Positions 9,226 through 17,716 of a DNA stretch of 63,167 nucleotides are shown here, one piece after another (within the stretch, counting starts at the first letter, position 1; every line of letters starts with the position of its first letter). The position numbers and the translations under genes were made by a program. The stretch spans positions 1-63,167 of the forward strand of contig CAMAUZ010000044.1 in the NCBI GenBank assembly GCA_945861535.1, given 5' to 3'. The notes under the pieces were generated by a model. It was given only the letters and a program-made list of their open reading frames with translations. It was not told the DNA's origin and ran no database searches. Source of the stretch: Akkermansia muciniphila. GTDB lineage: Bacteria > Verrucomicrobiota > Verrucomicrobiia > Limisphaerales > BJHT01.

Positions 9226-9280
9226 CGGTACCTACACGGTGCGAGACGCCTCGAGACCTCGCAGACGGGACGCCTGCGGC
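9226..9280. repeat. Single half of the GTAC double-hairpin repeat
   Basis: Read on the minus strand, this gives a GCAGGCGTCCCGTCTGC hairpin followed by a second hairpin with a GTCTC loop. It matches one half of the element at 10920-11026, with several changes. The partner half is missing. Confidence 0.6.
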
Positions 9281-9333
9281 CCGCGAGGACTTTGCAGAGT
9301 TGTAGAGCAGAGCGGCGGAGCCGCCAACGAAGC

Positions 9334-9441
9334 GGAGCGCGACCGGTCCCCCGGTCGCAGCGGCAACATCGGCGCCGGGTACTGAGAATTTGCGGCGTTG
9401 TCGCAGGTGCGGCGCCGCTGCGAGTGGGGACCGCCCGCGCG
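9334..9441. repeat. Degenerate inverted repeat, CCGGTC family
   Basis: The left part carries the hairpin GCGACCGGTCCCCCGGTCGC followed by GGCAACATCGGCGCCGGG. The right part carries GGGGACCGCCCGCGC. The same order of blocks recurs at 11927-12034. Confidence 0.6.
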
Positions 9442-9474
9442 CCGAAATCCTCGCGGCGTGCGAGGGTTTTTCCA

Positions 9475-9603
9475 GGAGTGCGGCTGTGTGCGCGGAGCAC
9501 CAGCCGCAGCAGGTCGGCCGCACGGGAGGCGTCTGGTTGCAATGTGCGCCCACGCCGTTTCAGGGCCGCTGCGACTGGTCCTCGGCGAACACAGGCGCGC
9601 TCC
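9475..9603. repeat. Inverted repeat with GGAG ends, CGGCTGTGT family
   Basis: Both ends begin with GGAG on their own strand and continue GCGGCTGTGTGCG ... ACCAGCCGCAGC, allowing several mismatches. The same family occurs at 24566-24689 between two ABC transporter genes. Confidence 0.65.
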
Positions 9604-9975
9604 TTGGGTTGCGGCTCCGCCGCCCTGTGATCATCGCAAAAATGGTTTAGCGCCTGCACATCCGCGGCGAAATGGCTGCAAGCACTTTGCCATAAACGAG
9701 TTTAGCTAAACCGAGCCGTTGGGCGGCGGGAACTTTCGTTGCGAGCGGAGCGCGGCATCTATCCCTCTTCCGCGTGGGGGCGGTTGGGCGCCTGCGAAGG
9801 CGCGAAGTGTGGAAGGTCAGACGCCGGACGGCGGCCCCACGGCGGGGGGCGCTTCATCACCACAAGGGTCCCCATTCACCCGGTCGTTCATCGACAGCAT
9901 CGCGAGGTTTCGCATTTCTTGTCCCGGCTAACGAGTAGCTGGACGCCCCTGCGGTTCCTACCTAACCTCGCGGCC

Positions 9976-10803
9976 ATGACACTCGAAGATCACGTCGGCG
10001 ACATTCTCTCCAAGGCCCGCAAATCCGCCAACCTGCCAGCGGATGCCGCCGCCGCCGCCGCCGCCGCCGGCCTGAGCGCCGCCGATTACGCCGCGCTCGA
10101 AAGCACCGGCAAATCCCCCACGCCCGCCAACCTCCAGAAACTCGCCACCCTCCTCCGTCTCAACGGCATCAAGCTCGAAGGTATCGCCCGCGGCTGGCAT
10201 CCGCCCGTGATTGATCTCTCGCCGTGGCGCGAACTCCGTCAGATCGCCACCACCGAAGGCGGCAACACCGTCAACTGCTACCTCATCTGGGACGAGGTCT
10301 CCCGCGAGGCCGCGCTCTTCGACACCGGCTGGGACGCCGCGCCCATTTTCCAGCTCCTCGACGCCGAGCAGCTTCAGCTCAAACACCTCTTCATCACCCA
10401 CACCCACGCCGACCACATCGCGGCGCTCGGTCCCATCCGCGCGCGCTTTCCGAAGGTGAAACTGCATTCCAGTTCCAAAAACGCCCCCGTGGATCAGCGC
10501 ACCCGCGCCAACGACTTCATCCATCTCGGGAGCCTGCGCATCACCTACCGCGACACTCCCGGCCACGCGGAAGACGGCGCCACGTTCATCATCGGGACCT
10601 GGTCGGAAGACGCGCCCCACGTCGCCGTCGTCGGCGACGCCGTCTTCGCCGGTTCCATCGGTGGCGCGCGCGAGCACCTCGATCTCGCCCGCGAGAAAAT
10701 CCAGCAACAAATCTTCAGCCTGCCCGCCGACACGCTCATCTGCCCCGGTCACGGCCCGGTCACCACCGTCGCGCTCGAGAAACAGCACAACCCGTTTTTC
10801 TGA
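9976..10803 (+). CDS. MBL-fold metallo-hydrolase with helical N-terminal domain
   Basis: A 275-residue cytoplasmic protein of the metallo-beta-lactamase superfamily. I chose ATG 9976 because the predicted domain begins there; the frame is open further upstream only by chance. The metal-binding motif THTHADH is at 141-147. Further ligands are likely the His of DTPGHAEDG, the Asp of VVGDAVF and the His of CPGHGPVTT. This pattern fits glyoxalase II-like or hydroxyacyl-thioester hydrolases, but the substrate cannot be told. Residues 1-70, with an Ala-rich stretch, read like a small XRE-type helix-turn-helix, which is unusual in this family. The gene stands alone, with repeats on both sides. Confidence 0.85.
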   Translation: MTLEDHVGDILSKARKSANLPADAAAAAAAAGLSAADYAALESTGKSPTPANLQKLATLLRLNGIKLEGIARGWHPPVIDLSPWRELRQIATTEGGNTVNCYLIWDEVSREAALFDTGWDAAPIFQLLDAEQLQLKHLFITHTHADHIAALGPIRARFPKVKLHSSSKNAPVDQRTRANDFIHLGSLRITYRDTPGHAEDGATFIIGTWSEDAPHVAVVGDAVFAGSIGGAREHLDLAREKIQQQIFSLPADTLICPGHGPVTTVALEKQHNPFF

Positions 10804-10825
10804 TCCGCCGTCGCCGTTGGCCGTT

Positions 10826-10911
10826 GTAGGAGACGACGTGAGGAGACTCTGACCTCCTTTTGCCCGCCCCCACTTTGCCCACAGGAAAGATCAGAGTCTG
10901 CCAACGTACGG
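10826..10911. repeat. GTAG repeat of the GACGTGAGGAG family, diverged
   Basis: It starts GTAGGAGACGACGTGAGGAG and ends with the reverse complement of GACTCTGA. It is related to the perfect element at 13617-13692; a similar single arm lies at 37529-37550. Confidence 0.6.
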
Positions 10912-10919
10912 TTGCTCAA

Positions 10920-11026
10920 GGGTACCGCAGGCGTCCCGCCTGCGAGTTCTCGGGGCGTCTCGCCCCGAGTCGGGACGACCGGTGAGGCGCCGGCCGAACT
11001 CGCGGGCGAGGACGCCTGCGGTACCC
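10920..11026. repeat. Double-hairpin inverted element, GTACCGCAGGCG family
   Basis: The left half has hairpin CGCAGGCG-TCC-CGCCTGCG, spacer AGTT, then CTCGGGGCG-TCT-CGCCCCGAG. The right half mirrors this order on the other strand (CGCAGGCG-TCCT-CGCCCGCG, then GGCCGG ... CCGGTC). The inner copy at 59947-60053 is the same family. Confidence 0.85.
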
Positions 11027-11129
11027 GGCCTGCGCCCGTGCTGCTGCCAGTTTTCCACCGAGCCGTGACGGACCGCAGCTACGCCGTAACCTTCCCCCAC
11101 CCGCCGCCGTCCGAAGAGCGAACTCATTT

Positions 11130-11918
11130 ATGAAATCCCACTCGTCCCTCCACTCCGTCCTGCTCCTCGCCGCATGCACCGTTTCCGCTGCGCTCGCCGA
11201 TGAATCTCTTCCCCAAACCCTGATGACTGAGCGCGGCAAGCTGCTGCTCAGCGAAGATTTCGCCAAACGAGTCACGACCGCCGCCCTGCCAGCGCCCGCC
11301 GCGAAAGGCGCGCCCAAGCCCGCAGCCAAGCCAGCCGACGGCCCAGCGGTCAAGCCAGCGGCGGCGGCCCGCGCCGCGTGGACCACCGGCTGGCGGTTGC
11401 GTCCGGGCAAGTGGGAATTCGTCGCGGGCGCAATGAAAGGCAGCGAACAGAAGGAGGACATGCACGGCGCGGTCGCCCGCTTTCCGTTCCAATTCAAGGA
11501 CGCGGTCATCCAATACGACGTGCGCCTCGATGGCTGCCGGATGACCACCTTCAGCGTGAACGACGCCAAGGACCACGTCTGTCGCGTGCTCCTCAACCAG
11601 GACGGTTTTCGGGCGCAGAAGGACGACCACGATCACGACGGGCCGGACAAAGCCAAGCCCTTCAACATCGTGGCCGCGCCGCCCGCGCCGGGGACGTGGC
11701 AGACCGTGCTGATCGAAATCAAGGGCGACGAACTGGTGGCGACGATCAACGGCAACAGCAGCGCGGGCGCCGATCCGCTCATCGCCACCGAGAAGGCGAA
11801 TTTCGGTTTCACCGTGGCGGGCGAAAGCGCGAGTTTCCGCAACCTCCGCGTCTGGGAAGCGCTGCCGAATCCAAACTGGGCCGCCAACAAGAAGCTCATC
11901 CCGACGGCGAAGCCGTAA
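11130..11918 (+). CDS. Exported LamG/DUF1080-like protein
   Basis: A 262-residue protein with a signal peptide (residues 1-23, ending SAALA) and a low-complexity Ala/Pro/Lys linker at about 53-88. The remainder (WEFVAGAMKGSEQKEDMHGAV ... FGFTVAGESASFRNLRVWE) has the rhythm of concanavalin-like domains of the DUF1080 type (glycoside-hydrolase-related or sugar binding): strands, a central FKDAVIQYDVRL, and a final SFRNLRVWEA. No catalytic residues can be assigned. The next gene is a PQQ-type propeller, and such pairs are common in PVC genomes; co-expression is possible, but a repeat of ~100 bp lies between them. Confidence 0.65.
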   Translation: MKSHSSLHSVLLLAACTVSAALADESLPQTLMTERGKLLLSEDFAKRVTTAALPAPAAKGAPKPAAKPADGPAVKPAAAARAAWTTGWRLRPGKWEFVAGAMKGSEQKEDMHGAVARFPFQFKDAVIQYDVRLDGCRMTTFSVNDAKDHVCRVLLNQDGFRAQKDDHDHDGPDKAKPFNIVAAPPAPGTWQTVLIEIKGDELVATINGNSSAGADPLIATEKANFGFTVAGESASFRNLRVWEALPNPNWAANKKLIPTAKP

Positions 11919-11926
11919 CTTGAGCA

Positions 11927-12034
11927 GAGCGCGGCCGGTCGCCGGTCGCAGGGGCAACGTCGGGGCCGGGGTGCCGGATGTTCCTGGCACCCGCGCGGGT
12001 GGGCGGACGTTGGGGGCGAGGACCGCCCGCGCTC
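11927..12034. repeat. Inverted repeat, CCGGTC family
   Basis: The ends begin GAGCGCGG(C/G)CGGTC on each strand, and the internal GGCAACGTCGGGGCCGGG block matches the locus at 9334. It begins 9 bp after the stop codon of the LamG-like gene. Confidence 0.65.
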
Positions 12035-12192
12035 CGCGACCGGGCGCAAACCCGCGTCCCCATTGCGACGGCTTCAGAGTGCCCCGCCGCCCATCCTTGC
12101 CGGTCCGTGGTTTCGGGTTTTCCCATCCCTTTTGCGGCGCGGATGAATTCCCGCGCGATTCGCGCCCGTCAGAGGCGCCGCATTTTTGCCTT

Positions 12193-13440
12193 ATGAAAAA
12201 CACCGCCTTCCTCCTCGCCCTGCTCGCCTCCACCACCTTCGCCAGCGCCGAGAACTGGCCCGCGTGGCGCGGCCCGCGGCGCGACGGCACGAGCACCGAA
12301 AAATCCGTGCCCGTCAAATGGAGCGCGACCGAGAACCTCGTCTGGAAAACCCCGATCCCCGGCGTGGGCCATTCCTCCCCCATCGTCTGGAACGACCGCG
12401 TGTTCGTCGTCAGTGCGATCCCCGCTTCCGAAGGCCGTGACCTGCTCGCGCTGGACGCCAGGTCCGGCAAAGTCCTCTGGCAGCACAGCGTCGTGAAAAG
12501 TCCGCTCGAGAAAAAACACAAGCTCAACAGCCACGCTTCGAGCACGCCCGCGACCGACGGCAAGCTCGTCTATGTCGCCTTCCTCGACGTGCAGGACATG
12601 GTCGTGGCGGCGTATGACTTCGATGGAAAACAGCAGTGGCTCGTGCGCCCCGGCAAGTTCAAGAGCGTTCACGGCTTTTGCAGTTCGCCCGTGCTGCACA
12701 AGGACAAGGTCATCGTCAACGGCGACCACGACGGCGAATCCTACATCGTCGCGCTGCACCGCGAGACCGGCGAAACCCTGTGGAAAACCCCGCGCCAAAA
12801 CCGCACCCGCAGCTATTGCGTGCCGATCATTCACGAACTCAGCGGGCGCACCCAGATGATCCTCTCCGGCGACAAATCCGTCGCCAGCTACGACCCCGAC
12901 ACCGGCAAAGCGCACTGGTATCTCAAAGGCCCCACCGAGCAGTTCGTCGCCTCGCTCGTCTACAATCCCAAGGCCGACCTTCTCTTCATGACCGGCGGCT
13001 TTCCCGAGCATCATCTGCTCGGCCTGAAGCACACGGGCAGCGGCATCATCGGCACCAACGAGATCGCCTGGCATCACACCAAGGCCAGCTACGTCTCCTA
13101 CGTCCCCTCGCCCATCAGCGAAGGCGACTACTTCCTCGTGGTTTCCGACACCGGCATGGCCAACTGTTTCGTCGCCGCCACCGGCGAACTCGCGTGGCAG
13201 GAAAAAGTCGGCTCGCACCACGCCTCGCTCGTCTCCGCCAATGGCCTGGTCTATTTCCTCGCCGACGACGGCGTGACAACCGTCGTAAAACCGGGGCCGA
13301 AATACGAAGTCATCGCGCGCAATCCCCTCGGCGAACCCAGCTTCGCCTCGCCCGCCATCAGCAACGGACGGCTCTTCATTCGCGGCGAGAAAAATCTCTT
13401 CTGCATCGGGCAATCCTCCGTGGCGCAAGCCGCACGCTGA
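12193..13440 (+). CDS. Exported PQQ-binding-like beta-propeller protein
   Basis: A 415-residue protein. ATG 12193 gives a good signal peptide (residues 1-19, TFASA). The mature start NWPAWRGPRRDGTSTEKSVP is typical of the PVC outer-membrane/periplasmic PQQ-like repeat family. Blades are marked by LLALDARSGKVLWQHS, IVALHRETGETLWKTP and NCFVAATGELAWQEKV, the AxDxxTGxxxW pattern of PQQ propellers. No quinoprotein active site (catalytic Asp with Ca2+ ligands) can be confirmed, so it may be a binding scaffold rather than a dehydrogenase. An AAAGCTCAA-type repeat starts 9 bp after the stop codon. Confidence 0.85.
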   Translation: MKNTAFLLALLASTTFASAENWPAWRGPRRDGTSTEKSVPVKWSATENLVWKTPIPGVGHSSPIVWNDRVFVVSAIPASEGRDLLALDARSGKVLWQHSVVKSPLEKKHKLNSHASSTPATDGKLVYVAFLDVQDMVVAAYDFDGKQQWLVRPGKFKSVHGFCSSPVLHKDKVIVNGDHDGESYIVALHRETGETLWKTPRQNRTRSYCVPIIHELSGRTQMILSGDKSVASYDPDTGKAHWYLKGPTEQFVASLVYNPKADLLFMTGGFPEHHLLGLKHTGSGIIGTNEIAWHHTKASYVSYVPSPISEGDYFLVVSDTGMANCFVAATGELAWQEKVGSHHASLVSANGLVYFLADDGVTTVVKPGPKYEVIARNPLGEPSFASPAISNGRLFIRGEKNLFCIGQSSVAQAAR

Positions 13441-13448
13441 GCCGAGCG

Positions 13449-13475
13449 AAAGCTCCAAGCTCAAAGTCCAAAGCC
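13449..13475. repeat. AAAGCTCAA-type tandem repeat after a gene end
   Basis: Copies read AAAGCTCC, AAGCTCAAAG, TCCAAAGC in the sense direction, 8 bp past the stop codon of the propeller gene. Confidence 0.65.
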
Positions 13476-13616
13476 CGACGGAAGCACGGGAACAAACGAA
13501 ACGGCGAACCTTTGCCGGCGGGAGACCAGCGGCGGCGCGCGCGCCGGTGGCCAGCGTTTCGAGTGTGGCTCTGCAGCCCTCTCATTGGCATCCGCTCTCA
13601 CAGACGGTGTGAAAAC

Positions 13617-13692
13617 GTAGCCGCCGACGTGAGGAGGCGGATGGGACGTGCCTGAAATCCGGGGCAATCCGCCTCCTCACGTCGGCGGCTAC
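13617..13692. repeat. Perfect GTAG inverted element (25-bp arms, 26-bp spacer)
   Basis: Arms 13617-13641 and 13668-13692 are exact reverse complements. Each begins GTAG and can fold CCGCC ... GGCGG. This is the reference copy of the GACGTGAGGAGG family, also found around the insertion at 59895-60102 and as single arms at 29201 and 49217. Confidence 0.92.
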
Positions 13693-13939
13693 AGGAACCG
13701 AGGGAGAGCGGGCGACAATGTGCGACGTGCCAGCGGCAGTCCGTTGAAAACTCGAACAGCGCCGCGTCCATGCCGGCACGTCGGGGCTTGTCGCGAGTGC
13801 GGCGAGCCTGGCCCACCGCCGCGTTCCGGCACTGCGCTCGGACGCGCCCAGACCCAACCCGCCGCGAGGATTTAGGATGCGCCGTTTGTCCGGCCGGGAA
13901 ATAACTGGCGACACATCAATCAGTGAATTTCAAAAACCT

Positions 13940-15151
13940 ATGCAACCGACGTCCTTCATGTTCATCGCGGGCGAGGCCAGCGGCGATTCGCTGGCGGCGG
14001 AACTGGTGCGCGAACTTCAAGCGCAGTTCGCCGCGCATGGCTCCGGCTTTGGTCCGCGCTTCTTCGGCGCGGGCGGACCGGCGATGGCCGCCGCCGGAGT
14101 GGAACTGGCCTGCGACCTGACCCAGCACTCGGTCATCGGCCTGTTCGAGGCGCTCCAGAGCTACGGCAAGTTCAAGCGGCTGTTCGATCAACTGCTCGAC
14201 CTCGCCTTCGCGCGGCAGCCTGACGTCATCATTTGCGTCGATTTCTCCGGCTTCAACCGGCGCTTCGCCCACGCCGTGCGGCAACGCCTCGCCCGCCAGC
14301 AAAGCGCCTTCCACAACTGGCGTCCGCGCCTGGTGCAATACGTGTCGCCGCAGGTGTGGGCCTCGCGCGCGGACCGCGCCGTGACCATGGCGCGCGACTT
14401 TGATTTGCTGCTCTGCCTCTTCCCGTTCGAGCGCGACTGGTACGCGGTGCATACGCCGGATTTTCGCGTCGAATGCGTCGGTCATCCCATGCTGGACCGC
14501 CACGCTCCGGCCGCACTTGCGCTCGCGCCCGCGTCGGCAGCCAACGCCGCAGGCACGGCCCGGGCAAGCGATGTGCCCGAGGTGCTCCTGCTTCCCGGCA
14601 GTCGCGTCGGGGAATTGCGCCGCCACCTGCCGCCGATGATCGAGGCGGCCCGCCTCATCGCCGAGGTCGAGCGCGTGGCGCTGCGCATGGTGGTGCCGAA
14701 CGACGCCCTTGCCGCCCTCGCCCGCCCGTCCACAGAGGCGGTGCCCGGTCTGCGCGTGCAAGTCGGCGGACTGGCCGAAGCCTTGCGTGCCGCGACCGTG
14801 GCGCTCGCCTCGACGGGCACGGTGACCATGGAATGCGCCTGTTTCGGGGTGCCGACGGTCGCGCTCTACAAAACGTCGTGGAGCACCTACCAGATCGGTC
14901 GGCGCATCATCCGGGTGGAGTATCTGGCCATGCCAAACCTGCTCGCCGGTGAGGCCGTGTTCCCGGAGTTCATCCAGGACGACGCCACCGCGCTGAATCT
15001 CGCCGACGCCGTGGTGGAACTCCTCCGCCTCCCGGAACAACGCGCCGCCGTGCAGCGCAAACTCGCCGCCGTCATCGCTTCCCTCGGCGGCCCCGGGGCC
15101 ACCCGCCGCGCCGCGACGGCGGTGCTGCGCTTGCTTGCGGAGACGCACTGA
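13940..15151 (+). CDS. lpxB: Lipid-A-disaccharide synthase
   Basis: A 403-residue GT19 enzyme that joins UDP-2,3-diacylglucosamine and lipid X to form the lipid A disaccharide at the inner membrane. The diagnostic GEASGD is at 11-16. FFGAGGPAMAAAGVEL, the SPQVWA block, CVGHPMLD and LLPGSRVGELRRHLP follow in the usual order, and STGTVTMECACFGVPTVALYK is the nucleotide-sugar side. The length is normal for the family. I chose ATG 13940 rather than the upstream frame start because it places the motif at the usual distance from the N-terminus. Other lpx genes are not in this window. It implies a lipid A-bearing outer membrane. Confidence 0.95.
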   Translation: MQPTSFMFIAGEASGDSLAAELVRELQAQFAAHGSGFGPRFFGAGGPAMAAAGVELACDLTQHSVIGLFEALQSYGKFKRLFDQLLDLAFARQPDVIICVDFSGFNRRFAHAVRQRLARQQSAFHNWRPRLVQYVSPQVWASRADRAVTMARDFDLLLCLFPFERDWYAVHTPDFRVECVGHPMLDRHAPAALALAPASAANAAGTARASDVPEVLLLPGSRVGELRRHLPPMIEAARLIAEVERVALRMVVPNDALAALARPSTEAVPGLRVQVGGLAEALRAATVALASTGTVTMECACFGVPTVALYKTSWSTYQIGRRIIRVEYLAMPNLLAGEAVFPEFIQDDATALNLADAVVELLRLPEQRAAVQRKLAAVIASLGGPGATRRAATAVLRLLAETH

Positions 15152-15231
15152 GAAGGTGCGTCACGGGCGTCCTCGCCGATGCAATGATGCAACCGCTCCC
15201 GCCCTTCGTCCGCCTTCGCGCCAGCCACATT

Positions 15232-17553
15232 ATGAAATCACCCACTCGCTCGCGCCCCACCGTCTCCGCCGCTGTTTTGCTGGCGTTTTCTCTCGGTCTC
15301 GCATCGGTCGCACGCGCGGCCGACGCTGCTCCCGCCGCGCCCGCCGTGGTCCGCGGCATCACGGTGCTGCCGGACAAGGCACCGGATTGTTCGTCGCTGA
15401 AGGCCATTGCCGCGAGCGTCACGCGGGGCCTTCAGTCCAACGACCAGAAGGCCATCGCGATCTACAATTTCATGCGGCTCACGCATTATCATCGCGCGTA
15501 TCCGAGCGAGCCGGGCGGCGTGCCGGTGCTCAAGGAAATCAACACCTACGGCTGGAGCCTCTGCGGCGGACTGCACGCCGAACAATCGGCGCTGTGGCGC
15601 GAGCTGGGCTGGAACTGGCGCTTCGTCGGCTGGCCCGGTCACACAACGGTCGAGGCGCAGTACGACGGGCGCTGGCATTACCTGGATGTGTTTCTGAAAT
15701 TCTACGCGTGGATGCCCGACCCGAACCGCCCCGGTGGCCGCACCATCGCGGGTCAGGATGATCTCGCGGCGAACCCGCAGGAACTCGTGCTGGACGCCTT
15801 CGTGCTCGATCCCGCCCGCAAGGTCGCCTACGCGCGCGGCAATGAATTCGACCTGCGCGGGGACAAGGCCAACTGGCAGGCCCCGGCGTTTCTCACCTGC
15901 GGCGATGATCTCGCCGGCGTCGTCGCCGGCGTGAAGGCGCGCAGCCGCGCCGGCTCGCCCGAGGGCTGGGCGGGCATGAACCACGCGACCGGCAACTATT
16001 CCGCCGACGTGAGCCTCGCGCCCGGCTTCGCGCTCACCAGCTCGTGGGACAAGCGCGCCGACGCGTGGTATTGGCCCGGCTCGAAGGTCCCGCCGTCCCA
16101 TACCTGCGGCGACAAGGAGATTCGCAACTCGCCCGAGAAAGGCCCCATCGCCGAGCCGTATCTGGCGAGCGACTGGAACGCCGAAAGCTACGCCAGCGGG
16201 CAGCTCGTGTTCCGTCCCGATTTCTCCAACGCGGCGGTCCTGCGCTCGTTCGCGACGGTCGAGAACACCAAGGTCGCCGGCGGCGCGCTCGTCGCGGCGG
16301 ACCCCGCGCAGCCCGGGCGCGTCACGGTGCTGCTGCAATCGCCCTACGTCCTCACGCAGGCCGGCGGCACGGCGGACGGCGTCGAGCAATGCCAAGTGAG
16401 CATCGACGGCGGCAAAATCTGGAAGCCGGCGAATCTCGCGGACTTTGGAAAACTGGTCAGCGGCCAGGTGACCGCGCGCGTGCGGTTGAGCTTCCGCACC
16501 ATGAAAGATCTGCGCCTCGAGGCCACCGTGCAGAACAACCCGTTCGCGCTGCCGTTTCTTTCGCCGGGCAAGAATGAAATCAGCGTCGCCGTCGCTGACC
16601 CGGCGGCGCTGGGCGACAACCGCCTCGTCGTCACGTACGCCTACCGTCCCGGCGCGCGCCGCCGGAGTTACGAACAGCTTTTCCTCGCCGGCAAGGAGAT
16701 CGCCCGCGCCCACGACGCGAGCTGGGACACGACACCGACCGTGGTGCAAAAAGTTTTCACCGCTCGCGATCTGCCGGCGAAATTCGATCTCGACGTGCCC
16801 ACGCCCAAGGGCCAGCACGCGGTCTATCCGCGCATGGTCTTAGTGCGTCGCGAGGTGCTCGCGCCCGGCCAGTCGCCGCTTCCGCTCCCGGCCGATGCCC
16901 ATCCGCCGAAGTCCCAGCCGGGCGATGAACTGAAGACCCTGCCGAACCCGTTGCACGTCGGCACGCAACCGCCTCCGCCACGCGTCGTGCGTCCGCTCAA
17001 GACCGTGATGCTGCCGCTGGTGCCGGGAAAATTCGTCACCAAATCCGGCGAACCGCCCGCGGCCAATGCGCTGCGCTGGCCGAAGACCGCGCAGGAAAAA
17101 GTGGACCCCGTCGCGTTCCTGATCGGCGGCGAACTCAAGGGCCTGCCCGCGCTGAAGGAACTCGCTGGCGCGCGCCTCGTGTTCCCAGTCGCCCGCGCGC
17201 ACGACAAGGCCCCGACCAAGTTCGGCGTGACCGCGTTGCGCACGCCGTTCGCGCCGGGTGCCGCGTTCGATTTCAACCAGCTCGGCGACGTGCTCGGCAC
17301 GGTGATCCTCCCCAAGCTCGCGGCCGACGCGCCCAACTGGAATCCCGCGCAGGAGTTCAAACTCGACGTGACGCGACACCTCCGCGCGATCCTGAGCGGC
17401 GACGCGAAATTCCACGGCTTCGCACTGCGCGTCCTGCCTGATCGCGGCGTGGACGACGGCTGGACCGTCCGCGTCCAACTCGCGGCGCAGCCGAAAATGT
17501 TTCTGGAGATCGACACCTACACCGACGCCCCGGCGACGACTGCGGGGAAGTGA
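15232..17553 (+). CDS. Exported transglutaminase-like protein
   Basis: A 773-residue protein starting at ATG 15232, which gives a signal peptide (residues 1-29, ASVARA). Residues about 60-200 form a transglutaminase-like/papain-fold domain: WSLCGGLHAE with Cys111, WPGHTTVEA with His137, and WHYLDVF with Asp152 complete a plausible triad. Residues 200-450 contain beta-rich regions and a possible Ig-like segment. The C-terminal third (about 590-773) has strand-rich DNRxxx-type sequence without a recognised motif. It may cut or crosslink peptides or act as a peptidase outside the cell; the substrate is unknown. It follows lpxB by 80 bp and converges on the M81 gene, with a strong double hairpin between. 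Confidence 0.8.
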   Translation: MKSPTRSRPTVSAAVLLAFSLGLASVARAADAAPAAPAVVRGITVLPDKAPDCSSLKAIAASVTRGLQSNDQKAIAIYNFMRLTHYHRAYPSEPGGVPVLKEINTYGWSLCGGLHAEQSALWRELGWNWRFVGWPGHTTVEAQYDGRWHYLDVFLKFYAWMPDPNRPGGRTIAGQDDLAANPQELVLDAFVLDPARKVAYARGNEFDLRGDKANWQAPAFLTCGDDLAGVVAGVKARSRAGSPEGWAGMNHATGNYSADVSLAPGFALTSSWDKRADAWYWPGSKVPPSHTCGDKEIRNSPEKGPIAEPYLASDWNAESYASGQLVFRPDFSNAAVLRSFATVENTKVAGGALVAADPAQPGRVTVLLQSPYVLTQAGGTADGVEQCQVSIDGGKIWKPANLADFGKLVSGQVTARVRLSFRTMKDLRLEATVQNNPFALPFLSPGKNEISVAVADPAALGDNRLVVTYAYRPGARRRSYEQLFLAGKEIARAHDASWDTTPTVVQKVFTARDLPAKFDLDVPTPKGQHAVYPRMVLVRREVLAPGQSPLPLPADAHPPKSQPGDELKTLPNPLHVGTQPPPPRVVRPLKTVMLPLVPGKFVTKSGEPPAANALRWPKTAQEKVDPVAFLIGGELKGLPALKELAGARLVFPVARAHDKAPTKFGVTALRTPFAPGAAFDFNQLGDVLGTVILPKLAADAPNWNPAQEFKLDVTRHLRAILSGDAKFHGFALRVLPDRGVDDGWTVRVQLAAQPKMFLEIDTYTDAPATTAGK

Positions 17554-17571
17554 AGTGCGGCGGGGGGACGT

Positions 17572-17706
17572 GTGGGGCAGGCATCCCTGCCTGCCAGTTC
17601 ACGGGGCATCCCTGCCCCGTGTTTCTGATTCCGTTGCAGCGTAAGTCCCTTGTTGCAACGGGCGGCAGGATGCCGCCCGAACTGGCAGGCTGGAAGCCTG
17701 CCCCAC
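17572..17706. repeat. Double-hairpin inverted element between convergent genes
   Basis: The left half has hairpins GGCAGGC-ATCCCT-GCCTGCC and CACGGGGCA-TCC-CTGCCCCGTG. The right half, on the other strand, has GGCAGGC-TTCCA-GCCTGCC and CGGGCGGCA-TCC-TGCCGCCCG. The stems differ but stay paired. It starts 18 bp after one stop codon and ends 10 bp before the other, so it could also act as a two-way terminator. Confidence 0.88.
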
Positions 17707-17716
17707 CCCCGGCCAA

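Larger units (their letters stand above)
9083..9975. other. Gene-free 0.9 kb with degenerate hairpin repeats
   Basis: No frame here has coding character. It lies between divergent genes, so promoters for both must be inside, but none stands out. Three degenerate repeat loci are listed separately (9226, 9334, 9475). Bases 9610-9975 hold nothing I can name. Confidence 0.6.
10804..11129. other. Gene-free 326 bp holding two inverted repeats
   Basis: The stretch separates two plus-strand genes and is almost filled by repeats 10826-10911 and 10920-11026. The last ~100 bp, in front of ATG 11130, have no clear promoter motif. Confidence 0.6.
13441..13939. other. Gene-free 0.5 kb with two repeats upstream of lpxB
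   Basis: It holds the AAAGCTCAA repeat (13449-13475) and the perfect GTAG element (13617-13692). Bases 13693-13939 must hold the lpxB promoter, but no motif is evident. Confidence 0.6.

Noticed and set aside
13877-13939. Upstream start for lpxB
   Set aside because: The additional 21 residues have no family match, and ATG 13940 places GEASGD at the usual distance.
17572-17706. Simple bidirectional terminator
   Set aside because: It may stop transcription, but the two different hairpins per half and the match to other elements show a repeat; there is no T-run on either side.
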